Shown piece after piece: positions 9,167 to 18,641 of a stretch of 64,000 nucleotides of DNA. How positions within the stretch are numbered: position 1 is the first letter of the stretch; every line of letters starts with the position of its first letter. This stretch comes from Lysinibacillus antri (GTDB lineage Bacteria > Bacillota > Bacilli > Bacillales_A > Planococcaceae): assembly GCF_003977595.1 (NCBI RefSeq), contig NZ_RYYR01000007.1, forward strand, positions 109,918-173,917, written 5' to 3'. The notes beneath the pieces are model-generated. The model did not search any database. It saw only the letters and a program-made list of their open reading frames with translations, and was not told the DNA's origin. Both the position numbers and the translations under genes were made by a program.

Positions 9167-10627
9167 TTGAATTTCAAAAAATGGATTAGTACGATTGCAG
9201 CTTCGGCTTTAATAGCTGCTACGTTTACAACATCATCTGTCGTACAAGCGGAAGAGACAAGCCCAATTGCAGATGAAACTATATATGATGTGTTAGTTGA
9301 CCGTTATTTTAATGGAACAAATGCGAATGATTTCAAAGTGGATGTTAATAATTTAGCAGAATTTGCTGGTGGAGATTTTAAAGGAATGGTCGATCAATTT
9401 GACCTTATTTCTGGTATGGGCTTTTCCATCGTGTCATTAGGATCGATTTTTGCAACTGAAACGTATAACGGGACGATGGTGACAAGCTATTCCAAAATTG
9501 AGCCACAGTTTGGGACAGAAGAAGAATTTACACAGTTGGTTGAATTCGTTAATCAGAAAAAAGTGGACGTTATGATTGATTTTCCAATTTCAAATGTTAG
9601 TGAAAATCACGAATGGGTTAGTGATCCAGCGAAAGTGAACTGGGTTGCAGAAACAGCCAATGGAAAAGTACGTTGGGATTTAAAAAATGAAGAAGTTCAA
9701 ACGGCTTTAATCGAAGCGGTCGAGAACTTTATTACGACATATAATATTGGCGGCGTACGTTTAACGAATTTAGATAATGCCGATACGTCATTTCTAAATA
9801 AGATGATTGATGCGATCAAAGAAGCAAAAGAAGGAATCTATGTTATTTCAAATGAACAAAGTGATGCGAATTTCGATGCGACGTATTATGAAGAAACAAA
9901 TGAAGCATTCCGAAACGTCTATAAAAATGTGGATCAGGATTCATCAAACTTATTAACAAATGTAGAAACTTTTGCGCAAAAAGAAGGGGCTCCTACCCAA
10001 CTGATGATTGACCATCTAAACAAAGATCGCTTTGTTTTCGATGTGGAGTTATTCCCGCCAACGCGACTAAAGCTTTCTTTAGCTACAGCATTACTTTTAC
10101 CTGGTGTCCCGGTTGTACAATATGGAACAGAAATTGCGATGAATGGGGAAGCAGGTCCAGAGTCTCACCAAATTTATAACTTTAAAACAGATAAAGAATT
10201 AGTTGATTTTATTACAAATATTCAAACGCTTCGTTCTCAGTCTGAAACATTACGTCGCGGCGATTTTAAATTAGTGAAAAATGAAAATGGGTTGTTAGTG
10301 TTTGAACGATCTTCTGATGAAGAAAGATGGATTGTCATTATTAACAATACAGGTGTGACAACTCGTGTGGACTTTACAGAAGAAGAATTAGGTAAGGATA
10401 AAGAAGTTCGTGGGATGCTTGAAACTGATGTAATCCGCGCAGATGACAATGGGGTTTATCCAGTTGTCATTGATCGTGAGGTTGTGGAAGTGTATCAAGT
10501 AATTGATGAAATCGGCTTTAATATTAAATATTTAATTTTATTAGCAATTGTGTATATTGTATTTATTGGCTTTATTATTGCCGTTGTTAAAAAAAGTAGA
10601 CGAAATAAAAATAAAGCAGCTCAATAA
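9167..10627 (+). CDS. Membrane-anchored alpha-amylase-fold protein, probably catalytically dead
   Basis: This 486-residue protein has an N-terminal Sec signal (KKWISTIAASALIAATFTT, cleavage near VQA-EE). A GH13 (alpha-amylase) TIM-barrel-like body follows, then a C-terminal helix (YLILLAIVYIVFIGFIIAVV) with a KKSRRNKNK stop-transfer tail. GH13 landmarks: RYFNGTN...GGDFKGM, region I VMIDFPISN, region II GVRLTNL and the late PGVPVVQYGTEIAMNGE. Region II normally reads GxRxD; here the nucleophile Asp position is Thr. Region IV lacks the usual NHD (it reads MIDHLNKD). The start is TTG 9167 after AAAGGAGAGGG. A cell-surface carbohydrate-binding or structural role is possible; activity is doubtful. 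Confidence 0.8.
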   Translation: MNFKKWISTIAASALIAATFTTSSVVQAEETSPIADETIYDVLVDRYFNGTNANDFKVDVNNLAEFAGGDFKGMVDQFDLISGMGFSIVSLGSIFATETYNGTMVTSYSKIEPQFGTEEEFTQLVEFVNQKKVDVMIDFPISNVSENHEWVSDPAKVNWVAETANGKVRWDLKNEEVQTALIEAVENFITTYNIGGVRLTNLDNADTSFLNKMIDAIKEAKEGIYVISNEQSDANFDATYYEETNEAFRNVYKNVDQDSSNLLTNVETFAQKEGAPTQLMIDHLNKDRFVFDVELFPPTRLKLSLATALLLPGVPVVQYGTEIAMNGEAGPESHQIYNFKTDKELVDFITNIQTLRSQSETLRRGDFKLVKNENGLLVFERSSDEERWIVIINNTGVTTRVDFTEEELGKDKEVRGMLETDVIRADDNGVYPVVIDREVVEVYQVIDEIGFNIKYLILLAIVYIVFIGFIIAVVKKSRRNKNKAAQ

Positions 10628-10632
10628 ACCAT

Positions 10633-10672
10633 AATCGGTAAAATCATGAATTTGATTTTACCGATTTTTTTG
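10633..10672 (+). terminator. Terminator after amylase-like gene
   Basis: AATCGGTAAAATCA and TGATTTTACCGATT arms (near-perfect) with a short loop and seven T residues. Confidence 0.88.
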
Positions 10673-10783
10673 TTTCTATGACTAGTTCAATTTTTGGATT
10701 CATAAACATAGAGTTATTACGATAGAAGTGTATTTGAGAGGTGAAATTTTCGGGAAGTGAACTAGGAATTGCGAAACATGTTA

Positions 10784-10838
10784 GTGAGTGGACTTAGCAC
10801 ACAGACTTGTCTTAGTGCTTTCTGTAAGGTCCACTCAC
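10784..10838 (+). repeat. Dispersed palindromic element, short copy (A1)
   Basis: GTGAGTGGAC (10784-10793) and GTCCACTCAC (10829-10838) form a perfect 10-bp inverted repeat. Inside are AGCACACA, CTTGTCTTAGTGCT and CTGTAAG, which are shared with the longer copies near 32.2, 39.7 and 45.6 kb. This copy lacks the central hairpin seen in those (55 nt against 86-88 nt). It still has the shared trailing word TTTCTAGA (10861). It sits between a terminator and the opp operon. Confidence 0.8.
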
Positions 10839-10911
10839 ATAAAATCAGTACCTACTAACGTTTCTAGAATTCTACTGACATAGATTGCTTGAAAGGGGAA
10901 TTCGAAAAATC

Positions 10912-11916
10912 GTGGATGTATTGTTAGAAATTAAAGAGTTGCATACGGGTTTTCGAATGAATGATACTTTCTACAATGCGGTGGATGGTGTTTCGTTAAG
11001 CCTTCGGAAAAATGAAATTCTTGCCATTGTGGGGGAATCGGGCTGTGGAAAAAGTACACTTGCCACATCCATCATGGGGCTTTTTGATCAACGAACAACG
11101 CGAATACAAGGGGAGATTTTATATCAACAGAAAAATTTAGCAGCATTAACAGAAGAACAATTAAATGAAGTGCGCGGCCTTGAAATCAGCATGATCTTTC
11201 AGGACCCTCTTTCAGCTCTTAACCCATTGATGCGTGTGGGGGATCAAATCGAAGAAGGGTTAATTTATCATACTGATTTATCAAAAGAAGAACGTAAACA
11301 GAGAGTCTTAACATTATTACAACAAGTAGGCATTCAAGATCCTAAGCACGTGGCAAGGCAGTTTCCTCATCAATTATCAGGTGGGATGAGGCAAAGGATT
11401 ATGATTGCCATTGCCATTTGTTGCAAACCGAAAATCATCATAGCCGATGAACCGACAACTGCTTTAGATGTTACAATCCAAGCGCAAATTTTGGATTTAC
11501 TTGTAGAGCTACAAAAAGAAACAGGAGCAGGCATTATTTTAATCACCCATGATTTGGGGGTAGTTGCGGAAGTGGCGGATCGTGTAGTGGTCATGTATGC
11601 AGGGGAGATTGTGGAGGAAGCCCCTATAAAGGAATTATTTCTTCATCCCCAACATCCTTATACACGCTCTTTGTTTCATTCGATTCCACAAATGAATAAG
11701 AAATCAGATCGTTTAAATGTTATTGAGGGAATCGTTCCATCATTAATTCATTTACCGCGGTCAGGCTGTCGGTTTGCGGATCGTATTCCTTGGATTCCGC
11801 AAGAGGCGCATGAAGAGAATCCACAACTTCATGAAATCTCACCTGGTCATTTTGTCCGATGTACGTGTTGGAAATCGTTCTACTTTAACACAAGGAAAGG
11901 GGAACGGTATGTATGA
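10912..11916 (+). CDS. oppD: Oligopeptide ABC transporter ATP-binding protein, OppD-type
   Basis: The first ATPase of a peptide importer. Walker A is GESGCGKST, the ABC signature LSGGMRQR, Walker B IIIADEPTTALD, and the H-loop ITHDLG. The C-terminal oligopeptide-transporter extension has SGCRFADR, a variant of the usual GCxFxxRC cluster. I prefer GTG 10912 (VDVLLEIKELHTG) over TTG 10885, because AAAGGGG at 10892-10898 lies between them. The end overlaps the next gene by 4 bp (ATGA), implying translational coupling. The operon order is D-F-B-C-A. Confidence 0.88.
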   Translation: MDVLLEIKELHTGFRMNDTFYNAVDGVSLSLRKNEILAIVGESGCGKSTLATSIMGLFDQRTTRIQGEILYQQKNLAALTEEQLNEVRGLEISMIFQDPLSALNPLMRVGDQIEEGLIYHTDLSKEERKQRVLTLLQQVGIQDPKHVARQFPHQLSGGMRQRIMIAIAICCKPKIIIADEPTTALDVTIQAQILDLLVELQKETGAGIILITHDLGVVAEVADRVVVMYAGEIVEEAPIKELFLHPQHPYTRSLFHSIPQMNKKSDRLNVIEGIVPSLIHLPRSGCRFADRIPWIPQEAHEENPQLHEISPGHFVRCTCWKSFYFNTRKGERYV

Positions 11917-12860
11917 GCTTTATGCAAATTCATAATTTAAAAGTTCACTATCCTGTACGAGGTGGAATATTAAACTCTGTAGTCGATTACATTTACGCAG
12001 TCGATGGGATCTCGATGGAGTTTGAAAAAGGGAAGGCGTATGGACTTGTTGGTGAATCGGGCTGTGGTAAGTCCACTACTGGAAAAGTCATCATTGGATT
12101 AGAGAAAATCACAGCAGGTCGCATTTGTTACGAAGGTGTGGATGTAACAAACAGTAATAACCATAGAAAGTCAGCGTTTAACCGCGACATTCAAATGATT
12201 TTTCAAGATGCCCACTCGAGTCTGAACCCAAGAAAACGCGTTCAAGATATTATCGCAGAACCAATTCGAAACTTTTTAAAACTAACACCAAAAGAAGAAA
12301 AGCGCAAAATTCATGAATTGCTTGAAATTGTCGGGATGCCAGAAGATGCGAAATATAAATATCCTCATGAGTTTTCAGGTGGTCAAAAGCAACGGATCGG
12401 AATAGCAAGGGCAATTGCAACGAACCCGAAATTAATTATTGCTGATGAACCTGTCTCTGCCCTCGATTTATCTGTGCAAGCCCAAGTATTAAATTTTATG
12501 AAAGAGATTCAAAGAGAATATGGCTTAAGTTATTTATTCATTTCCCATGATTTAGGTGTTGTGCAACATATGTGTGAGCATATTTCGATTATGTATAAAG
12601 GGCGATTTGTTGAAACAGGCTCGAAATACGATATTTACAAAAATCCGCAGCATATTTATACGAAACGCCTCCTTTCCGCAATTCCAAACACATCGCCAAT
12701 AGGCAGAGATGAAAGAAAAAAAGAGCGAATACTGGTGGAAAAGCATTATCAAGAAAACGTGAGAAAATATTTTGATAGACAGGCGCGCGTATTTGATTTA
12801 GTACCTGTATCAAAAACACATTTTGTCGCAGCGACTTCATCTATGAAGGGGGGCTTTTAA
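11913..12860 (+). CDS. oppF: Oligopeptide ABC transporter ATP-binding protein, OppF-type
   Basis: The second ATPase of the importer, 315 residues. It has Walker A GESGCGKST, signature FSGGQKQR, Walker B LIIADEPVSALD and H-loop ISHDLG. It pairs with the OppD-type subunit to energise the OppB/OppC channel. ATG 11913 overlaps the upstream stop by 4 bp. The C-terminal extension after about residue 250 is rich in Lys and Arg. The shorter tail without a Cys cluster is usual for OppF/DppF subunits. Confidence 0.88.
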   Translation: MSFMQIHNLKVHYPVRGGILNSVVDYIYAVDGISMEFEKGKAYGLVGESGCGKSTTGKVIIGLEKITAGRICYEGVDVTNSNNHRKSAFNRDIQMIFQDAHSSLNPRKRVQDIIAEPIRNFLKLTPKEEKRKIHELLEIVGMPEDAKYKYPHEFSGGQKQRIGIARAIATNPKLIIADEPVSALDLSVQAQVLNFMKEIQREYGLSYLFISHDLGVVQHMCEHISIMYKGRFVETGSKYDIYKNPQHIYTKRLLSAIPNTSPIGRDERKKERILVEKHYQENVRKYFDRQARVFDLVPVSKTHFVAATSSMKGGF

Positions 12861-12861
12861 T

Positions 12862-13824
12862 ATGTGGAAAACCATTGTCCGGCGATTGTTTATTATGATT
12901 CCTCAATTATTTGTACTAAGTATTATCATTTTTATTTTAGCGAAGTTTATGCCTGGTGATCCGTTTACCGGTTTAATTACACCTGAAACAGATCCAGCTC
13001 GCATTGAAGAGTTATCGGAGAAGGCCGGGCTAAATGATCCACTCTATGTTCAATATATACGATGGATTGGGAACGCCATTCAAGGGGATTTTGGGATTAG
13101 TTACACATTTAAACGGGATGTTGGGGAATTGGTGGGGGAACGAGCTTTAAACACTTTTTGGCTCTCCTTATTTAGCGTCATTTTACTCTATTTCATTGCT
13201 ATTCCTCTTGGTATTTTAGCAGGGCGCTACCAACATTCTCGATTAGAGAAGTCCATTGTTTTGTATAGTTTTATTACGTATGCGATTCCTACATTTGTGT
13301 TGTCCCTCGTATTTTTATATTTGTTTGGGTTTAAGCTTGAATGGTTTCCGACAAGTGGAAGCGTCGATATTCGCTATGACGAAGGGACATTTGGTTATTA
13401 CTGGAGTAAATTTTATCATATTATTTTACCAGCTATCACCTATGCCTTATTAGGGACAACCGGTATTATTCAATATTTACGTTCAGAAATTATCGATGCC
13501 AAGGCAATGGATTATGTCCGCACAGCTCGCAGTAAAGGAATTCCGATGCGAATAGTGTATTCCAAGCACATTTTTCGAAACTCATTACTTCCGATTGCTG
13601 CATTTTTAGGATTCACCATTACAGGGTTATTAGGAGGTTCCATCTTTATTGAAACGATCTTTGGATATCCTGGGATGGGGCAGTTGTTTGTATCTTCTAT
13701 CAATTCTCGTGATTATAGTGTCATTACAGCCCTTGTCATGTTATTTGGTTTCTTAACCTTATTAGGTAGTCTATTGTCCGACATTATTATGAGTATTGTA
13801 GATCCACGCATTCGGATTGAATAG
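12862..13824 (+). CDS. oppB: Oligopeptide ABC transporter permease, OppB-type
   Basis: A 320-residue inner membrane permease. The N-terminal helix is RRLFIMIPQLFVLSIIIFIL, followed by the OppB/DppB-type periplasmic stretch (MPGDPF...LNDPLYVQYIRW). The permease coupling loop is YVRTARSKGIP, the EAA-type contact with the ATPases. Later helices include FLGFTITGLLGGSIFIE. It starts one base after the oppF stop. Together with OppC it forms the translocation pore. Confidence 0.9.
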   Translation: MWKTIVRRLFIMIPQLFVLSIIIFILAKFMPGDPFTGLITPETDPARIEELSEKAGLNDPLYVQYIRWIGNAIQGDFGISYTFKRDVGELVGERALNTFWLSLFSVILLYFIAIPLGILAGRYQHSRLEKSIVLYSFITYAIPTFVLSLVFLYLFGFKLEWFPTSGSVDIRYDEGTFGYYWSKFYHIILPAITYALLGTTGIIQYLRSEIIDAKAMDYVRTARSKGIPMRIVYSKHIFRNSLLPIAAFLGFTITGLLGGSIFIETIFGYPGMGQLFVSSINSRDYSVITALVMLFGFLTLLGSLLSDIIMSIVDPRIRIE

Positions 13825-13847
13825 ACAAGTAGCGAGGAGGTTAGAAA

Positions 13848-14750
13848 ATGGCGAAAAAGAAATATAAGCGAAAACACTATCGAACATCTTCCCCAACCGG
13901 ATTACAAATTTTAATTCGTGAATTTTTAAAGGATAAGCTTGCATTGTTTTCTTTATTTTCATTAGCGTTTGTCATAATAGGCGTATTTGTTTGGGGTTAT
14001 TACTTTATTGACCAAGAAACATTGATGCGTATAAGTTTAAGTGATTCCTATGCCAAGCCAGGGGGGGAATTTCTTTTAGGGGCCGATCAAGGTGGTAAAG
14101 ATATATTTGGACAAATGATTATTGGGGCAAAAAACTCGATATTCATTGCCATCTCGATCACCCTTATTACAGGTGTGTTTGGCGTCATTGTGGGGTTAAT
14201 CTGTGGTTATTACGGTGGCTGGATTGATCAATTGCTTATGCGTGTTATCGATTTTTTTATTACGATTCCATCTTTAATGTTAATTATTGTGTTTGTGACA
14301 ATTGTTCCAAAATATACGGTTGGCGCCTTTATTGTAATTATGAGTTTGTTTTTATGGACAGGCACTGCACGACTTGTACGATCTAAGACGTTATCTGAAA
14401 GTAAACGAGATTATGTACTTGCTTCGAAAACATTAGGTACGAGTGATTTTGTCATTATTGTTAGAGAAATATTGCCAAATCTCAGCTCCATTATTATTGT
14501 TGAGTTTACACTTAATTTTGCGGGGAATGTAGGGATTGAAACGGGCTTATCCTATTTAGGATTTGGGTTACCAATGACGACACCATCTCTTGGTACATTG
14601 GTCAGTCATGCAAATAATCCACTAGTTCTCCAACAATATTGGTGGGTATGGTTACCTGCATCGTTATTGATTTTATTTATGATGCTTGCCATAAATTATG
14701 TAGGACAAGCGTTAAGAAGATCCGCAGATGCAAGACAAAGATTAGGATAA
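13848..14750 (+). CDS. oppC: Oligopeptide ABC transporter permease, OppC-type
   Basis: A 300-residue permease. A basic N-terminus (KKKYKRKHYR) is followed by the first helix LFSLFSLAFVIIGVFV. The OppC landmark LLGADQGGKDIFGQMIIGAKNS is present. The coupling loop is DYVLASKTLGTSD and is followed by EILPNLSSIIIVEF. ATG 13848 follows GCGAGGAGG. It completes the pore with OppB and is followed closely by the binding protein. Confidence 0.9.
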   Translation: MAKKKYKRKHYRTSSPTGLQILIREFLKDKLALFSLFSLAFVIIGVFVWGYYFIDQETLMRISLSDSYAKPGGEFLLGADQGGKDIFGQMIIGAKNSIFIAISITLITGVFGVIVGLICGYYGGWIDQLLMRVIDFFITIPSLMLIIVFVTIVPKYTVGAFIVIMSLFLWTGTARLVRSKTLSESKRDYVLASKTLGTSDFVIIVREILPNLSSIIIVEFTLNFAGNVGIETGLSYLGFGLPMTTPSLGTLVSHANNPLVLQQYWWVWLPASLLILFMMLAINYVGQALRRSADARQRLG

Positions 14751-14837
14751 CATGTTATACAAAGAGCCATTCCATTTATCTTAGCGATTAAATTGACTAA
14801 CTTCGTACAAACTCATAATGAAGGAGTGTTGATAGAA

Positions 14838-16631
14838 ATGAAATCGAAATGGATTCAACTTGTACTCTTGTTTTCGATACTTGTCTTAGGTGCATGTTCG
14901 GGCAATGGAACGAATGCAGTGGCAACTGAAAAAGTAGTAACAACAGCAAAGGCTTCAGATTCAACATTCGGGCTCTCTGTGTCCAATGAAGGAAAACCGA
15001 TAAAAGGCGGCGTGCTTCAAGTGGCCATGGTAAAAGATGAGCCATTTCAAGGGATTTTTTCATCGGAGCTTTATGAAGATGCATTTGACGGAGATTTAAT
15101 GGCTTGGGCTTCTAATGCACTTTTCGAAGTTGATGGAAACTTTATGATTACAGATAAAGGCATTGCGTCGATGAAAGTGGACCAAACCGAAAATAAAGTA
15201 ACCATTCAAATTCGGGAAGGGGTCAAGTGGTCAGACGGGGAACCACTAAAAGTTGAGGATATCATGTTACCATATCACATGATCGGACACCCAGATTATC
15301 CGGGAGTTCGTTATGATACGGAATTTCAAAATATTATCGGGGCAGAGGAATACAATGCAGGCAAAGCAGATCGCATTTCTGGAGTAGTGAAAATAGATGA
15401 CCGTACAGTAGAAATTTACTTTAAACAATTATCACCAGCGATTTTTTATGGCGGGGATGGCTTATGGACGAATGCTGCGCCGAGTCATCAAATTGCAGAT
15501 ATTCCCGTTGAAAAATTAGTAGAATCAGACGCTATTCGTAAAAATCCAGTTACACTCGGGGCTTTTAAAGTTGATAAAATTGTCCCTGGGGAGTCCGTGC
15601 AGTTCGTGAAAAATGAGCATTATTGGAAGGGGAAACCAAAACTAGATGGAGTTCTTGTAAAAGTAGTGCCATCCAGTTCGATTTCCGTCGCGATTGCATC
15701 AGGAAAGTTCGATTTAGTTCGTAGTTTTAATGCAACCAAACTACCGGAAATCGAAAACTTAAAAAATATCACCATTTTAGGGCGACCAGAATTGTTTTAT
15801 GCTTACCTTGGTTTTAAAGTAGGAAAATATGATTATGAAAAGAAACGCGTGATGACGGATTTAGAAGGTTCAAAAATGGGAGATGCCAATTTACGTAAAG
15901 CCATGGCGTATGCACTCGATATTGAGCAAGTTTCGGAAGTGTTTTACAACAATTTACGTGAACGGGCAAACTCCTTAATTCCACCTGTTTTTGAATCGTT
16001 TTATGATCGTTCTTTAAAGGGGTATGTTTATGATCCTAAAAAAGCGATTAGTATATTAGACGAGGCTGGTTATATAGATGTGGATGGGGATGGTTTACGA
16101 GAAGATTCGGCTGGTAAAAAGTTAGAAATTAAATTTGCGGCCATGTCTGGCGATTCAACTCATGCGGAGATCATTGCGTATTATCTACAAAACTGGAAGG
16201 ATATTGGACTGAATGTCACGTTAACAACTGGACGATTAATTGAATTCAATTCGTTCTATGATAAAGTACAAGCAGATGATCCGGAAATTGATGTGTTCAT
16301 GGGTGCGTGGGGAACGGGGACGAATCCTTCACCGGCAGGGTTGTATGGTGCAGCCGATCAATTCAATTTTAGTCGGTACACTTCAGATGAACTAGAGGAA
16401 ATAATAAAAAATATCGATTCACCTAAAAGTTTTGATACACAATACCGCGCAAGTCAATTCCGAGCGTTTCAAGAGTATTTAGAAGAAGTGGCAACGGTCA
16501 TCCCAATGCAATTCCGTTATGAAATTTTCCCGGTGAATAAGCGGGTAAAAAATTATAGTGTGGACTTTACAAATCCAACGGAACTTCATGAAATTGAGTT
16601 AACTGCAAAAAAGCCAATCGCATCGAAGTAA
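14838..16631 (+). CDS. oppA: Peptide-binding lipoprotein, OppA-type (SBP family 5)
   Basis: The extracellular substrate-binding lipoprotein of the importer. ATG 14838 follows AAGGAGTG (14821-14828); an in-frame TTG at 14793 is less likely. The signal peptide ends in the lipobox LVLGAC, so Cys is the predicted lipidated residue. The family-5 body includes VTIQIREGVKWSDGEPL and LRKAMAYALDIEQV, near the solute-binding cleft signature. The length (597 residues) is normal for OppA/DppA. It is the last gene of the operon. Its ligand specificity cannot be read from sequence. Confidence 0.88.
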   Translation: MKSKWIQLVLLFSILVLGACSGNGTNAVATEKVVTTAKASDSTFGLSVSNEGKPIKGGVLQVAMVKDEPFQGIFSSELYEDAFDGDLMAWASNALFEVDGNFMITDKGIASMKVDQTENKVTIQIREGVKWSDGEPLKVEDIMLPYHMIGHPDYPGVRYDTEFQNIIGAEEYNAGKADRISGVVKIDDRTVEIYFKQLSPAIFYGGDGLWTNAAPSHQIADIPVEKLVESDAIRKNPVTLGAFKVDKIVPGESVQFVKNEHYWKGKPKLDGVLVKVVPSSSISVAIASGKFDLVRSFNATKLPEIENLKNITILGRPELFYAYLGFKVGKYDYEKKRVMTDLEGSKMGDANLRKAMAYALDIEQVSEVFYNNLRERANSLIPPVFESFYDRSLKGYVYDPKKAISILDEAGYIDVDGDGLREDSAGKKLEIKFAAMSGDSTHAEIIAYYLQNWKDIGLNVTLTTGRLIEFNSFYDKVQADDPEIDVFMGAWGTGTNPSPAGLYGAADQFNFSRYTSDELEEIIKNIDSPKSFDTQYRASQFRAFQEYLEEVATVIPMQFRYEIFPVNKRVKNYSVDFTNPTELHEIELTAKKPIASK

Positions 16632-16684
16632 GTTACTAGGATGATTCTGAGCCTAGCTTGGAGTCATCCATTAATTTTTTCTTA

Positions 16685-16720
16685 ATAAAAAAGCTGTCCC
16701 ACCTAAATGGAACAACTCTT
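16685..16720 (-). terminator. Terminator for degV-type gene (minus strand)
   Basis: On the minus strand AGTTGTTCC pairs with GGGACAGCT (two G-U pairs) and is followed by TTTTTTATT. It lies 3' of the DegV gene and could also help stop oppA transcription. Confidence 0.6.
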
Positions 16721-16725
16721 TTAAG

Positions 16726-17580
16726 TTAATACTCTTTATCTGTAAAGAAAATGGCAATGGTTCCTGGTCCAACATGGGCGCCGATTACTGCACCAATGGA
16801 CGTGATTTCAAATGCCTTGGGATGAAGCTTATCTTGCATGAGCGATTTGACTTCGTTGGCAAATTCAATATCATCGGCGTGACTAATTCCCACGACTTTG
16901 TTTGAAAAATCGCCGCCTCGTTCTGCCATAATGTCAATGATTCGATTAATGGCTTTTTTACGCCCTCGAATTTTTTCAAGAGGAATCAGCTTTCCATCTT
17001 CTACATGTAAAATCGGTTTAATACTTAATAATCCACCAATAAACGCGCTTGATTTTGAAAGTCTACCACCCGCAGCTAAATAGTCTAGATTTTCTACAGT
17101 AAAGAGATGCGTCATGTGCTGAGCTAGTTTATCAATATGAGCAATCAAGTCAGAAAAGGCCATACCGTCGTCACGAAGTTTTACAGCTTCTTTTACAAGT
17201 AAGCCATATCCTAAAGAGGCGCATTTCGAATCGATTATTTTTAATTTAAACTCCGGATATTGTTCTCGTACTTGAGAAGCAATCATTACGGCTGTGTTGT
17301 ATGTACCTGATAAATTTGATGAAAATGCAATGTATAGGCCTTCTTCATTATTTTTTGCTAATTGCTCAAACTGTTTTAAAAATGCCTCCGGAGAAACTTG
17401 GCTCGTTTTAGGTACCGCTCCTTGTCGCATCGCATCGTAAACGGTTTTCGGCTCAATTTCGATAATATCTTGGTATTCGTTATTATTAATTTCAACTCTT
17501 AGAGGGAATAAATCTACTTTATAGTCCTCAAAAAAGTGTTTTGGTAAATCACTTGCACTATCTGCAAATATTTTCATCAT
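16726..17580 (-). CDS. yitS: DegV family fatty-acid-binding protein, YitS-like
   Basis: A 284-residue EDD-fold protein. DegV/FakB proteins bind a single fatty acid and can present it to a FakA-type kinase. It has the N-terminal FADSASDLP motif, the ligand-binding-loop region PKTSQVSPEAF, and IAFSSNLSGTYNTA. The C-terminus has IGAVIGAHVGPGTIAIFF, the conserved family end. There are two adjacent ATG codons (17580 and 17577) behind GGAGGTACTA; the spacing slightly favours the second. Together with the yitU-, yitV- and yitW-like genes that follow, it matches the B. subtilis yit order. Confidence 0.87.
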   Translation of the reverse strand: MMKIFADSASDLPKHFFEDYKVDLFPLRVEINNNEYQDIIEIEPKTVYDAMRQGAVPKTSQVSPEAFLKQFEQLAKNNEEGLYIAFSSNLSGTYNTAVMIASQVREQYPEFKLKIIDSKCASLGYGLLVKEAVKLRDDGMAFSDLIAHIDKLAQHMTHLFTVENLDYLAAGGRLSKSSAFIGGLLSIKPILHVEDGKLIPLEKIRGRKKAINRIIDIMAERGGDFSNKVVGISHADDIEFANEVKSLMQDKLHPKAFEITSIGAVIGAHVGPGTIAIFFTDKEY

Positions 17581-17672
17581 TAGTACCTCCTATAGACTGT
17601 TAAAATAATGGGTCTCATTACAGTCATTCTATGGTGAGGAGAGAGTAGAAATACAGATTCATGACGGTCAGG

Positions 17673-18482
17673 TTATAACTTTAGTCGGTCAATTAAAAAG
17701 TTGGCAATCCCATTATCATTATTACTAGCAGTTGTAATTTCATTGGCAATACTTTTCAATTGATTAATACCATTCGACATGGCCACGCCAATTCCTGCAT
17801 AATCAATCATTTCTAAATCGTTATCTTCATCACCGAAAGCGATAATTCGTTCGCGCGGAATGTTCATTTCTTTTGCAATTAATGAAATGCCAATTGCTTT
17901 GTTTAACCCTTTCCGTACGACTTCAATAATATGGAAAGGCGCACCCCAACGTCTATGTTCAATTAACTCTGCGTGAACGTCCTCTAAATGATCGCGAATT
18001 TGTTGGACCTTGTGCTCCTCTGCATGAATGAGTAAACTTGTTGGATCTTCGTTTAGATTTCCTCTTAAATTTCCAATCGTCACACGTGGATCGCCCATTT
18101 TAAACATATCCATCATAGCCATGTTTTCTGAATGGATGAACACATCATCTAGCACTTCTGCGATTAAATTTTCATATTGGTATTTATCCACTGAATCTAC
18201 TACATCGTGGACTACCTTTAAATCCATAGGCGTATGAACCATTTGCCATGATTTATTTTTTGGATGATGTACTAGGGCACCGTTAAAGTTAACAATTGGC
18301 GTTGTTAGCATCAGTTCGTTATAATACAACTGACTTGCACGAAATGGGCGGCCAGTTGCGATCATTACTTGATGGCCAGCTTCTCTTGCTTTCATCAGTG
18401 TTAGTTTGGTTTTGTCTAAAATCTTTTGATCATCCGTTAATAATGTACCATCTAAATCCAACACAATTAAATGTTGTTTCAT
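17673..18482 (-). CDS. yitU: HAD superfamily (Cof-type) phosphatase, YitU-like
   Basis: A 269-residue HAD hydrolase of the Cof subfamily. Motif I is VLDLDGTLL at residues 7-15, motif II MIATGRPF, and motif IV FGDEDNDLEMI. The inserted cap domain spans roughly residues 85-190, as in sugar- or flavin-phosphate phosphatases. B. subtilis YitU has been linked to FMN dephosphorylation. Specificity here is inference from family and position. It is on the minus strand, divergent from the esterase gene, with AGGGAGA upstream of the ATG. Confidence 0.87.
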   Translation of the reverse strand: MKQHLIVLDLDGTLLTDDQKILDKTKLTLMKAREAGHQVMIATGRPFRASQLYYNELMLTTPIVNFNGALVHHPKNKSWQMVHTPMDLKVVHDVVDSVDKYQYENLIAEVLDDVFIHSENMAMMDMFKMGDPRVTIGNLRGNLNEDPTSLLIHAEEHKVQQIRDHLEDVHAELIEHRRWGAPFHIIEVVRKGLNKAIGISLIAKEMNIPRERIIAFGDEDNDLEMIDYAGIGVAMSNGINQLKSIANEITTASNNDNGIANFLIDRLKL

Positions 18483-18641
18483 AAAGGAAATCTCCCTTCT
18501 ATCTTACTGATTTTATCCAAATGGTTAATTTTAGTCAAAAATTTGCGATTGCTTATGAAATGTTTTTAGAAATGGTATGATAATTTTAACCATTATTCTT
18601 TGCTTTATTAAAGATAGCTATACTTGAGGAGATGAGCGAAA

